Both the position numbers and the translations under genes were made by a program. Below the pieces are notes generated by a model. The model searched no databases. It was given only the letters and a program-made list of their open reading frames with translations, and was not told the DNA's origin. Shown in pieces: positions 14,448 to 22,201 of a stretch of DNA of 29,768 nucleotides (positions are counted from its first letter, which is position 1; every line of letters begins with the position of its first letter). The DNA is from a virus. The stretch spans positions 1-29,768 of IMG/VR virus record IMGVR_UViG_3300010885_029960; one strand, given 5' to 3'.

Positions 14448-16067
14448 ATGGGCGCGATTCGGGAGTTGATTGCGAAGTTTGAATCCGAGGCCGATAACAA
14501 ACCCCTTGAGGCAACCGACGGGTTGCTTGACAAGTTGGCAAAGAAGTCCGGGGTTGTCGGAGACGGGTTCAAGCGACTCAAGGGAGCTCTCGGAGGCGCG
14601 GCCATCGTCGGGGGTGTTATCGGTTTCGCCCATGCCTTCGTTGGGGAAGTCGAAAACCTCCAATACACGTCGGATAGACTCCGAACCACAACCCATGACC
14701 TCCAACTCATGGGAGCCGTTGGCCGTTCCGTTGGGCTGGACCTCAACGCAACGGCCGGTGTGCTTGGAAGCCTCCGCGCGAAGGTAGATGAGGCCGCGCG
14801 AGGCTTGGGCGACGGGGGATATACGTTTCGTCGGTTGGGTGTCCAGGTAAGAGACTCCAACCGGCAAGTTCGGCCCCTCGCTCAAATCTTTGGAGACGTG
14901 GCAACGGCCCTCTCCGGTGTGCAACGGCCCGCGCGGCAACTCATGTTGACGGAGCGGCTGTTAGGCTCCGAGGGCCGGAGGTTCATTAGCCTCTTCGCAG
15001 AGGGCCGCGATGCAATTCGCGACTTCTCACAAATCATGGCGGAGAGTGGCGGAGGTATCTCGCAAGAGTCTATCAACGCGGGGCTCCGGCTCTCTCGCGC
15101 GTGGAATATCGCCGGGTTGAGCCTGGATTCCCTCAAGAGCCGGATTGCCCTGTTTCTGTTGCCAAAACTCGAATGGTTGGTGCGAACCGGAACGAAGGTT
15201 CTCAACTTCTTTAACACAACCACGATTGCCGCAAATGGGTTGGGTATCGGCCTCGCGGCCATGGGAGCCATGGGAGCGCGTTCCGCGGCCATGTGGGCCA
15301 TCGCAAACCTTCCCTTGATTGCTCAATTCGCAGTTATCGCGGCCGGTATCGGGGTTGTGGTTGTGGTCGTTGATGACTTGATAAACCTCTTCACCGGAGG
15401 TCAATCGGTTATCGGTTCGTTCATTGATGAAATGTTCGGGGTTGGCGCGGCCGGTGAGACGGTTACCTATATCAAGGGGCTCTTTGATGACTTTCTCTTC
15501 ACCGTGCGAACCATCACCGGGGCCATCGGTGAGTTTTGGGATTCAATGTCAATCGGCCCGAACGCGCGAGACAACCCGGCTTTGCGAGCCTCCCGAACTC
15601 CCATGCGTGCGCGGGGAGTCACCCCCGGGGCCGTCGGAGCGGTTGATACCCGCGCGCTCCCCGCTGGCGTGTCTGCCACGGCCCAAGCCAACGCGGCGGA
15701 GAGCCTCCGACGGATGCTCACGGGTGCGGCCCCTCTCCCGGGGCCACGGAGGGGCCGCGAGGGGGCTCCGACGACTCCGGCCGGTGCGTCGCCCGTCCAG
15801 GTCTCCCCGGGGCTCTCCGGGGGCCGTGGCGTGGCTCCGGTGATGGTTCCCGCCCCCGGTGGCCGCGGAGCTCCGCGCGCCTCGGAGGTTAACCTCCACT
15901 CCAACCCCGCGGTTCACGTGACCATCAACAACCCGACGGGGAACGGGGCCGATATCATCCGGCAAGCAACTCCGGCCGTTCGGCGTATGCTCTCGGATGA
16001 GAGCCGGGAGCAAGTCCGCGCGCTCCAAGATTCCGGGTTGGTCTCATTCCAAGGGAGCGAGGATTAG
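14448..16067 (+). CDS. Tail tape measure protein
   Basis: A 539-residue protein placed after the chaperones. Tape measure proteins set tail length and are injected with DNA. It begins with a helical region (residues 1-45), then a first hydrophobic segment GGAAIVGGVIGFAHAFVG near 48-65, and a TMP-repeat-like region with LRTTTHDLQLMGAVGRSVGLDL near 80-105 and a following SEGRRFISLFAEG. A long hydrophobic block lies at residues 263-315, rich in Ala, Gly and Val. Residues 380-480 are Pro/Gly/Arg-rich and disordered in appearance, and the end is helical. At roughly 1.5 angstroms per residue the tail would be near 80 nm (inference). Confidence 0.9.
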   Translation: MGAIRELIAKFESEADNKPLEATDGLLDKLAKKSGVVGDGFKRLKGALGGAAIVGGVIGFAHAFVGEVENLQYTSDRLRTTTHDLQLMGAVGRSVGLDLNATAGVLGSLRAKVDEAARGLGDGGYTFRRLGVQVRDSNRQVRPLAQIFGDVATALSGVQRPARQLMLTERLLGSEGRRFISLFAEGRDAIRDFSQIMAESGGGISQESINAGLRLSRAWNIAGLSLDSLKSRIALFLLPKLEWLVRTGTKVLNFFNTTTIAANGLGIGLAAMGAMGARSAAMWAIANLPLIAQFAVIAAGIGVVVVVVDDLINLFTGGQSVIGSFIDEMFGVGAAGETVTYIKGLFDDFLFTVRTITGAIGEFWDSMSIGPNARDNPALRASRTPMRARGVTPGAVGAVDTRALPAGVSATAQANAAESLRRMLTGAAPLPGPRRGREGAPTTPAGASPVQVSPGLSGGRGVAPVMVPAPGGRGAPRASEVNLHSNPAVHVTINNPTGNGADIIRQATPAVRRMLSDESREQVRALQDSGLVSFQGSED

Positions 16068-16069
16068 CC

Positions 16070-16621
16070 ATGGGCTGGCTTTACGGTTTCGATGACTCGG
16101 AGGTATTGGAGTTCCCGGGGCTGGTTACGAAAGTGGTGCCTCACGGCTCCATGGAGGTCACCGAAAAGCCCGTTGAGGGAGGCGCGGCCCTCACCGATCA
16201 CACGGTGTTGAAGCCCCTCCGAGTGACGGCAACGGTGTTTGTCTCCCCCGTGGAGACCCGGCCGGGGCTGGCCTCAACGGTCAAAGCCGCAACAGAACTC
16301 ATTGAACGAATCCAAGCCGCGCGCACGGTCAACACCGTGGGAGTCGCCGGAGACGTTGGGCCGTGGGAAGAGTTGCTCTTGACCGAATGGCAAGTAGTCC
16401 GGGAGTTCAAAGAGGGAAACGGAGGGGAATTTGAGTTGGAGTTTACTCGCATCGTTTTCGCGCGAGCCGTGACAAACGCGCCCATTCCCCGGAGGCCGCG
16501 CGACCGTGCGCGCATCAACCGCGGCCCTCAAGCGACGGCGGAGACTCCCCGGCAATCGCTGGCCTTTGCGACCTATAACCGGCTTTTCGGTGAGGGTCTT
16601 ATCTCAACGAACAACAGGTAG
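16070..16621 (+). CDS. Dit-like / proximal baseplate protein
   Basis: A 183-residue protein that starts two bases after the tape measure stop. The N-terminal half reads VLEFPGLVTKVVPHGSMEVTEKPVEGG, with LRVTATVFVSPVETRPG near residues 45-65 and an ELLLTEWQVVREF strand near 100-115. This matches the N-terminal beta domain of Dit-like proteins in Pam3-type and P2-like baseplates, which cap the tube end. The C-terminal 50 residues are basic and probably extended. The assignment rests on pattern and gene order. Confidence 0.7.
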   Translation: MGWLYGFDDSEVLEFPGLVTKVVPHGSMEVTEKPVEGGAALTDHTVLKPLRVTATVFVSPVETRPGLASTVKAATELIERIQAARTVNTVGVAGDVGPWEELLLTEWQVVREFKEGNGGEFELEFTRIVFARAVTNAPIPRRPRDRARINRGPQATAETPRQSLAFATYNRLFGEGLISTNNR

Positions 16622-16625
16622 GGCC

Positions 16626-16937
16626 ATGGCAACCGCTGTACAACTTGCGCTCCCGAATCCCCCGGAGCCGTTCTTTTCTCAACGTACGGTGTTGGGAGGC
16701 CGGGAGTTCTACTTTGAGTTCAATTGGAACCAGAGGGCCAACCGTTGGTTTCTCTCCATCTATGATGCGAACGAAAGCGCGATCATGCTTGGTGCGAAAC
16801 TGGTTCCGGGGCTGGCCATTACTTACCGGGTTCGCGACCCTCGTTTCGCGGCCGGTGAGTTGCTGTTGCTCGGAACTCCCCCGACGCTTGAGACTTTGGG
16901 AGACGGTTCGTGTTCGTTGGTGTATGTTGAGCCATGA
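16626..16937 (+). CDS. Baseplate plug protein (Pam3 plug type, DUF6983)
   Basis: A 103-residue protein from ATG 16626, four bases after the preceding stop with AGGTAGGG as ribosome site; an upstream ATG at 16506 lies inside the previous gene and is rejected. The segment SQRTVLGGREFYFEFNWNQRANRWFLSIYDANESAIMLGAKLVPG is typical of the small OB-like plug proteins that fill the tube end in simple contractile baseplates. The C-terminus, GELLLLGTPPTLETLGDGSCSLVYVE, also fits. It overlaps the next gene by ATGA at 16934-16937. Confidence 0.8.
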   Translation: MATAVQLALPNPPEPFFSQRTVLGGREFYFEFNWNQRANRWFLSIYDANESAIMLGAKLVPGLAITYRVRDPRFAAGELLLLGTPPTLETLGDGSCSLVYVEP

Positions 16938-17794
16938 GCACGCTTGACCTCTTCAACCGCTGCTATCGGGTGAGGTTCAACGATCTTGTGTTTGACAGCC
17001 GCGAGCCGGGGGGCGCGTTGGCCGTCAAATTCGAGGTCACGAAAACGCTTTACTCCATGGCCAACACGGGGAGTGTGACCCTCACCAACCTCAACGAATC
17101 GCACCGAACCCGGCTCGCGGCCCTCCGCCAAAGCCGGAGGCGCATCCGGGTTGAGTTATGGGCCGGATACGGTAATGATCCCTCCCTCATTTTCGTGGGT
17201 GACCTCCGCGGGTTTGAAGACTCGGCGGAGGGGGTTGAGGCATCAACTAAGGTTTTCGGAACCGACGGCGGTTACAAAATCACCGATACGCGGTTCACCC
17301 GGTCATACGCGGAGGGGGTTGATATCCGGGTTCCGGTTCGTGACCTCGCGCGCTCCCTTTCGTTGGGTGATGGTAACCTCAACGAACTTGGTTTGTTGCA
17401 ACTTGGCAACTATACGACCCTCCCCCGGCCGAAGTCGTTTCACGGGCTGGCCTCCAAGTCATTGACGGAGTTTCTCCGCGGCTTGGGCCATACCTGGAGC
17501 ATTCAAAACGGGGCTATTCAAATCCTCCGCAACGGTACGGCCCTCGCGCGAACGGGGGTGAGGCTCAACAAAGATACCGGGTTGATTGAAGCCCACTTCG
17601 TTGACCGGAGAACCGTTCGCATCCTCTCGTTTCTCATTCCCGAACTTGCTCCCGGGTATCGCATCACGGTTGACTCGCAAAGGGTCTCCGGGGATTTCCG
17701 CGTGCATTCGGTGAAGTATTCCGGGGATTCGTGGGGAGGGGATTGGTTGTGTGAGACGGAATGCCGGATTCCCCGGCCGCTCACTCCCTATTGA
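16934..17794 (+). CDS. Baseplate hub protein (gp27/gp44-like)
   Basis: A 286-residue protein beginning at an ATGA overlap with the plug gene. It shows the pattern of hub proteins: YRVRFNDLVFDSREPGGALAVKFEVTKTL near the start, SVTLTNLNESHRTRLAAL near residues 47-65, IRVELWAGYG near 72-81, IFVGDLRGFEDSAEG near 86-100, and an end domain with PGYRITVDSQRVSGDFRVHSVKYSGDSWGGDW. Hubs bridge the tube to the spike and lie at the centre of the baseplate. It is followed by the spike gene, as expected. Confidence 0.8.
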   Translation: MSTLDLFNRCYRVRFNDLVFDSREPGGALAVKFEVTKTLYSMANTGSVTLTNLNESHRTRLAALRQSRRRIRVELWAGYGNDPSLIFVGDLRGFEDSAEGVEASTKVFGTDGGYKITDTRFTRSYAEGVDIRVPVRDLARSLSLGDGNLNELGLLQLGNYTTLPRPKSFHGLASKSLTEFLRGLGHTWSIQNGAIQILRNGTALARTGVRLNKDTGLIEAHFVDRRTVRILSFLIPELAPGYRITVDSQRVSGDFRVHSVKYSGDSWGGDWLCETECRIPRPLTPY

Positions 17795-17809
17795 GAAAGA
17801 CCAGCAACC

Positions 17810-18460
17810 ATGACACCCGAAGCAATCGACGCATTGGGGAGGATCTTTGAGGCGCAACGCTCGGAGATTAGAGTCTCCCTCTTCGCGCGAGTCACCCGGT
17901 TTCATAACGACACGAAAACCCCGACGGTTGACTGCCAACCCGTGATTGCAGAGTCCATCACTTCGGTTGAGGGAGTTCGGGACTTTGAAGCGTTGCCGGA
18001 GTTGCTCAAGGTTCCGGTTATGTTCATGCAAGCCGGAGACATTTACATTTCATTCCCCATGGCGGTTGGAAACATCGTTTCAGTTACGGTGAGTTCGCAA
18101 GACTTCGCGCACTGGTTTGTTACCGGGGAGGATTCCCGGGCGGAGGATGGTAGAAACCACTCCCTTGACAACTCCATTGCGTTTCCGTGCGGTTTCTCCG
18201 CGGGCCGGGGGCCGGTTATCGCGACGGGTGCCATGGTCATTGCGGCCCCGGAGCTCCGACTCGGAACAGCAACCGCAAACCTGCATTTGGCCGTGGCAGA
18301 ACTGGTCAAGGCCGAACTCAACAGGTTTGCGGCCGCTTTCGATGGCCATACGCACGCAACGTCCAGCGGGGTAACTGGAACTCCGGCCGCCGCTCCGACT
18401 CCCACTGTGCTTTCTCCCGCGGGTGAGGTACGCTCCGAGAGAGTCAAGGTTGATTCATAG
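17810..18460 (+). CDS. Baseplate central spike (Gp138 N-terminal domain type)
   Basis: A 216-residue protein. The first 95 residues carry the OB-like pattern of the Gp138 N-terminal domain: VSLFARVTRFHNDTKTPTVDCQPVI, VPVMFMQAGDIYISFPMAVGNIVSVTVSSQDFAHW. A beta-helical-like C-terminal part follows, and the end contains AFDGHTHATSSGVTG and a Pro/Thr-rich tail. A His-x-His near the tip is common in phage spikes, where it helps bind a metal ion (family knowledge; metal binding is not shown here). The spike is expected to puncture the outer cell layer, so a cell envelope that needs piercing is implied. Confidence 0.78.
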   Translation: MTPEAIDALGRIFEAQRSEIRVSLFARVTRFHNDTKTPTVDCQPVIAESITSVEGVRDFEALPELLKVPVMFMQAGDIYISFPMAVGNIVSVTVSSQDFAHWFVTGEDSRAEDGRNHSLDNSIAFPCGFSAGRGPVIATGAMVIAAPELRLGTATANLHLAVAELVKAELNRFAAAFDGHTHATSSGVTGTPAAAPTPTVLSPAGEVRSERVKVDS

Positions 18461-18472
18461 GGAGTGTGTCCA

Positions 18473-18706
18473 GTGTCAAAAGAACTTCGTGCGGCCCTCA
18501 AAGCCGCGGGGCTCATGGTCGTTTTCTCGCTCGCGGCCTCCCTCTGCGCGGAGGGTTGCGGGGCCGGTGGCCCTTCGTGGGTTGATATTCTCAAGATCGG
18601 GGTTGGGTTCGGCCAATGCGTGGCCACGGAGGCCGGTAGGATTGACCCTCTCAAGTTCGGGGGAACGGGCGACGCTGGAGCCCCTCGCGACGCTTCCGCG
18701 GAGTGA
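18473..18706 (+). CDS. Small exported or lipoprotein-like protein
   Basis: A 77-residue protein from GTG 18473, preferred over GTG 18464 because GGGAG at 18460-18464 is then eight bases away. It has a basic start (SKELRAALKAAG), a hydrophobic stretch LMVVFSLAASL, and Cys residues directly after, in SLCAEGC. This looks like a signal peptide; AEGC could be a loose lipobox. The C-terminal half is polar. It could be an outer-membrane spanin-like lipoprotein misplaced in the baseplate operon, a superinfection-exclusion lipoprotein, or unrelated. No Rz-like partner overlaps it. Its stop lies two bases before the next start. Confidence 0.55.
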   Translation: MSKELRAALKAAGLMVVFSLAASLCAEGCGAGGPSWVDILKIGVGFGQCVATEAGRIDPLKFGGTGDAGAPRDASAE

Positions 18707-18708
18707 CC

Positions 18709-19116
18709 ATGACAACCGGAGTTTTCGCCCCTACGGCCGTTGATATTCTCATGGATGAAACCTCCGGGGATATGGCACTGGTCCAGGGTGAGGCAACGTT
18801 CTCCGAGGGGCTCCAGGCTATCGCCCAAGGTGCGCGAATCCGGTTCAACCTTTGGCGCGGGGAGTGGCTTTGGAATGCCGCGGAGGGGCTCCCCATGCTC
18901 TCCGAGGTCATGGCCCGTGGTATCCCGCTGGACGATATCCGCGGGGTGTTCTCCCGGGGGCTGTTGCTGGTTCCGGGGGTTCGTTCGGTCACCCGGTTGG
19001 AGGTCTCACGGCTCTCCGCAACCCGGGAGTTGGTTGTTGACTTCGTGGCAAAGACCAACGCGGGGCTTCTCGCGGCCTCCGACTTCGCGCCCTTTGTGCT
19101 GTCCTATGCCCGTTGA
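18709..19116 (+). CDS. Baseplate wedge protein (gp25/W-like)
   Basis: A 135-residue protein. ATG 18709 is preferred to GTG 18703 because GCGGAG then sits six bases upstream. The sequence has the pattern of small wedge proteins: DILMDETSGDMALVQGEATFSEGLQAIAQGARIRFNLWRGEWLWNAAEGLPM near residues 10-65, and VRSVTRLEVSRLSATRELVVDF near 95-115. The LWRGEW segment with following Gly-Leu-Pro is particularly typical of gp25-like proteins in this position. They start sheath assembly on the baseplate. The J-like gene follows. Confidence 0.8.
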   Translation: MTTGVFAPTAVDILMDETSGDMALVQGEATFSEGLQAIAQGARIRFNLWRGEWLWNAAEGLPMLSEVMARGIPLDDIRGVFSRGLLLVPGVRSVTRLEVSRLSATRELVVDFVAKTNAGLLAASDFAPFVLSYAR

Positions 19117-19124
19117 ACCCGTGG

Positions 19125-19130
19125 TAGAGT
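19125..19130 (+). promoter_or_regulatory. Putative -10 box before baseplate J gene
   Basis: TGGTAGAGT, with the extended -10 form TGG, ends six bases before ATG 19137. There is no ribosome site between it and the ATG, which strengthens the case for leaderless translation. Confidence 0.55.
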
Positions 19131-19136
19131 GGCCCC

Positions 19137-20306
19137 ATGGTCTACGGAGTCACCCCGCAAGGCTTTAACGCCAAAACAGCCGCAACGATCTTGGATGAGT
19201 TGGCCGAAAAGCAAGCCTCCGATATCGGCCCCCTCTGGAACGCTCGCGGCCCCTCCCTCATTGGGCTGGTAAACACGTCCATCGCAACCCAACTCGGCGC
19301 GGCATGGGAAGCCCTCGCGGCCATTCACAAGCAATTTGACCGAAGGGACGCGGAAGGGGAGGCACTGGATTCCGTGGGAGCTCTCACGGGTACGTTGCGA
19401 CGGCCCCATCGGCGCACGGTCGTTACGGCCCAATGCCTCATGGTTCCCGGGACCAGCGTTGTTGCTGGTCAAATGGTCGCGCATGTTGTCGGAGACACAA
19501 ACCGACGATTCCAGAACTCCGCCGCGTTTACCGTTCCCGGCTCCGGGTCTACGGGTACGGTGATTGATGTTCAATTCGAGTCGGTTGAGTTCGGCCCGAT
19601 TGCGTGTCCAGCAACCTACCTCACCCTTCGGGACACGGCCGTTACAGGTTGGCTCTCCATCAATAACGCGGCGGATGGAGAGTTGGGTGATGGAGTGGAG
19701 TCGGATGAGGCTTACAAGATCCGTCAAGAAAGCGAACTTGCGGCCGGAGGTTCGGCCACGCAACCCGCGTTGATTGCGGCCCTCTCCGACGTTGACGGGG
19801 TTTCAACGCTCGCGGTTCTGGTCAACGACACGGATTCAACCGCGGATGCGATTCCGGCTCACTCCATGGAGGTTGTCATTTCCGGGGGTGATGACCAGCA
19901 AATCGCGGAGGTTCTCTTTGCAGAGAAAGCCCCCGGAGACGGTACGGTTGGCTCAACGACCATGGCGGTAACAGCCCCGGACGGGTTGGATTTCGCGGTT
20001 TCGTTCTCCCGGCCCCAACTGGTCAACATCTACCTTTCGGTTACCGTCGTCGCAACCTCCGAGTTTCCCGGAGCCTCCGCGTTGAAAACGCTTCTCGCAG
20101 AGTGGGGAAACGCGGCCCATGCTCCCGGCAACGATGTTGTTCCGTCGCGCGTTGGAGCAAAGTGTTTCGAGTTGCCGGGGGTGTTCAATGTGACCAGCGC
20201 AAGGGCTGGAACTTCGGCCCTTGGTGTGTCTACGTCGGTTGTGTCGTTGGGCGTGCGTCAACGGGCGTCGTTTGACGTGTCGCGCATTGCCGTAACGGTT
20301 GCGTGA
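19137..20306 (+). CDS. Baseplate wedge protein J-like
   Basis: A 389-residue protein with the J-like pattern: an N-terminal helical part with GFNAKTAATILDELAEKQASDIG and GSLIGLV-like LIGLVNTSIATQLGAAWEALA, then DAEGEALDSVGALTGTLRRP, a beta domain with VPGTSVVAGQMV, and DGVESDEAYKIRQESELAAGGSATQPALIAALSDVDGVSTLAVLVND near residues 180-230. The C-terminal domain has typical alternating strands. J-like proteins form the wedge ring around the hub and carry the fibres. Upstream is the gp25-like gene and downstream the gpI-like gene, matching the usual order. Confidence 0.9.
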   Translation: MVYGVTPQGFNAKTAATILDELAEKQASDIGPLWNARGPSLIGLVNTSIATQLGAAWEALAAIHKQFDRRDAEGEALDSVGALTGTLRRPHRRTVVTAQCLMVPGTSVVAGQMVAHVVGDTNRRFQNSAAFTVPGSGSTGTVIDVQFESVEFGPIACPATYLTLRDTAVTGWLSINNAADGELGDGVESDEAYKIRQESELAAGGSATQPALIAALSDVDGVSTLAVLVNDTDSTADAIPAHSMEVVISGGDDQQIAEVLFAEKAPGDGTVGSTTMAVTAPDGLDFAVSFSRPQLVNIYLSVTVVATSEFPGASALKTLLAEWGNAAHAPGNDVVPSRVGAKCFELPGVFNVTSARAGTSALGVSTSVVSLGVRQRASFDVSRIAVTVA

Positions 20307-20313
20307 GGCTTCC

Positions 20314-20916
20314 ATGAGATACGACGACAACGGAGCCCCCACGGGCAAACTGGACCACTCCGCGGAGGTTCTTCCGACGGTTCCGGCCGTGTTTCAAAAG
20401 CCCCTCATTCTCGCGTTGCTTGGTTCCTACCTCAAGCAACTCCAAGACTTGGAGGATGCGTGTTGGCAACTGTTCACGCTCCGGTTCCTTTCGGTTGCGG
20501 AGAACGAAGCCCTTGAAAAGTGGGGCCGGTTGGTTGGTGAGTCGCGCAACGGGGATTCCGACGACTTTTACCGGGTGCGAATCACTATCCGAATCGCGGT
20601 CAACCGGAGCCGTGGCAACATGGCAGACCTCCGCAAGATCGCGCTTCTCGTTTTCGGCCATGACCAGTTCCGTATTTGGGCTCACCGCAAAGCGGTTGCG
20701 ATTTACGTGTTTCGCCCGTGGGAGACGCAAGCGACTCGCACCCAAGCTCTCCGGTGGTTCCAACTCGCAAAGGTCGCGTGTGAGAGTTTCCGGCTGTACA
20801 CGGCCGTTGACTCTGGACCTCTTCGCATCGTCTCAATCTATGATTCCATTCCGAGTGATGGCATGGAGTCGGTTTCCGCTCCCCTCTCCGGGGGCCGCAT
20901 GATGGGAGAAATCTAA
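20314..20916 (+). CDS. Baseplate protein, DUF2612/gpI-like
   Basis: A 200-residue protein. The ATG at 20314 is chosen because GTGAGG is placed five bases before it; a TTG at 20299 inside the previous gene is less likely. The pattern EALEKWGRLVGESRNGDSDDFYRVRITIRIAVNRSRGNMADLRKIALLV near residues 65-115 is that of DUF2612 proteins, which occupy the gpI position between the wedge and the tail fibre. The C-terminal half has a beta strand run (AVAIYVF, RIVSIYDS). It probably helps attach the fibre to the J-like ring. Confidence 0.75.
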   Translation: MRYDDNGAPTGKLDHSAEVLPTVPAVFQKPLILALLGSYLKQLQDLEDACWQLFTLRFLSVAENEALEKWGRLVGESRNGDSDDFYRVRITIRIAVNRSRGNMADLRKIALLVFGHDQFRIWAHRKAVAIYVFRPWETQATRTQALRWFQLAKVACESFRLYTAVDSGPLRIVSIYDSIPSDGMESVSAPLSGGRMMGEI

Positions 20917-20917
20917 A

Positions 20918-21691
20918 GTGACACGTCCAGCCGTTCCCGAATGGGCTTCCGATAGCGTTTTCACGGCCGGGGCCGGAGTGGCTCCCGGAGCCGTTGGCCA
21001 GCCCGTGAGGGTTGAGCCTACTTCCGGCCGCAAGGGTCAAGGGGATTCACCCGGCCTCGGATACGACGCCGAAACGCACAACTGGATTGTGGGTTTGTTG
21101 GCGGATAACGCCGCATGGGTTCAAGGGCTCATTGATTCGGGCGGAGACTTCAACTATCCCACGGGGAAGAACCGAAAGAAGGCATACCCCCTCAACCACG
21201 GATGGAACCCGTTTTCGGCCGGGGATTGGTATGCGTACAACGGCCAAAGCATCCGGTCTCAAGTCAATGAGGCATGTTGGGTGGTTCCGCTGGTAGGCAT
21301 CCCCGAAGGGGCTCAAGTGGTTGGCGTCAACGTGAGGGTCAAGACTCACAACGCTACCGGGGGCCGCACCACTCCCGCGCGGATGGAGATTGTTCGGTAT
21401 AGCTTCAACCGGCTTCTGGACCTCTCCAACCCGCTTACTTACGACTCTGGCCCTAATCCAGGTTGGGAGATTTATACGGGGAGTTTCTCCCCTCCGGGGC
21501 CGTTTGTTCTGGACTTCCCCGCAATCAACCTGGAGCTCTTTGCCGGAACCTCGCAACCGTTCTTCATTGAAGGGGGTTACGAATACGCGGTGAGGCTTTG
21601 GGCGGGAATCGACGGCGGAGCCCACAACGTTGATGAGTTCTACGGGGTTGCCGTGGATTGGGTAGACTTCGGCCCGCGGAGCGGCGGATAA
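20918..21691 (+). CDS. Tail fibre or receptor-binding protein candidate
   Basis: A 257-residue protein from GTG 20918, one base after the preceding stop, with GGGAGA nearby. Residues 1-75 resemble the attachment domain found at the start of fibre proteins in this cassette: WASDSVFTAGAGVAPGAVGQPVRVEP, then ETHNWIVGLLADNAAWVQGL. Residues 100-257 form a single beta-rich domain with many aromatic residues (WNPFSAGDWYAYNG, WAGIDGGAHNVDEFYGVAVDWVDFG), of jelly-roll-like appearance. There is no chaperone gene next to it. It is short for a fibre, so it may be a tailspike-less adhesin; function is inferred from position. Confidence 0.65.
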   Translation: MTRPAVPEWASDSVFTAGAGVAPGAVGQPVRVEPTSGRKGQGDSPGLGYDAETHNWIVGLLADNAAWVQGLIDSGGDFNYPTGKNRKKAYPLNHGWNPFSAGDWYAYNGQSIRSQVNEACWVVPLVGIPEGAQVVGVNVRVKTHNATGGRTTPARMEIVRYSFNRLLDLSNPLTYDSGPNPGWEIYTGSFSPPGPFVLDFPAINLELFAGTSQPFFIEGGYEYAVRLWAGIDGGAHNVDEFYGVAVDWVDFGPRSGG

Positions 21692-21700
21692 TGCCTCTCC

Positions 21701-22201
21701 ATGAGTGACCCGCAAGAGCGCACAAGCGCACCCGGCCCCCTCCCCTCCCCTCGCAACTCAACCCCTCCGCCCCCGGCTCCATGGCAACACGGCCCCGGGG
21801 GAGCCCCGGAGAGCCCCGGGAACGGCTCCGAGGGGGCTCCCATGGCTCCGAGGGTCCAAACGCCAGCCGCGGGGGTTCCCGGGGCTCCGAGGTCTCCCGG
21901 CTCCCCGGCCTCCGTGCCTCCCCCGGGAACCCCTCACGATGTTTGGAGGGATCGTTTCCGAGTCGCGCGCGACGGGGCTATCTACATCGCGGTTGTGGTT
22001 GCGATGTACCGGCTCCGAATGGCCGATAAACTGGATTGGGGAACTACGGTTGCGATGCTCTTGGTTGCGGGCATCCGCGCGCAAAACATCGGAGACTTTA
22101 TCGCGAGGCGCGCGGAAGTGGCTCCCGGGTCACGTGCGGCCATGATGCTTGCCGTGATGCACGTAGACCCGGCCACGTTCCGATCACTGTTCCGGGGTTA
22201 G
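21701..22201 (+). CDS. Putative holin with Pro-rich N-terminus
   Basis: A 166-residue protein. Residues 1-80 are Pro/Gly/Ser/Ala-rich and likely disordered. Two hydrophobic segments follow, GAIYIAVVVAMYRL at about 92-105 and WGTTVAMLLVAGI at about 113-125, and a third weaker one near 145-155; basic residues flank them. A small membrane protein beside an endolysin gene suggests a holin, but no holin family motif is recognised. The stop TAG (22199-22201) overlaps the stop of the convergent endolysin gene. GATAAT at 21687-21692 resembles a -10 box eight bases before the ATG, but weakly. Another membrane role cannot be excluded. Confidence 0.55.
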   Translation: MSDPQERTSAPGPLPSPRNSTPPPPAPWQHGPGGAPESPGNGSEGAPMAPRVQTPAAGVPGAPRSPGSPASVPPPGTPHDVWRDRFRVARDGAIYIAVVVAMYRLRMADKLDWGTTVAMLLVAGIRAQNIGDFIARRAEVAPGSRAAMMLAVMHVDPATFRSLFRG

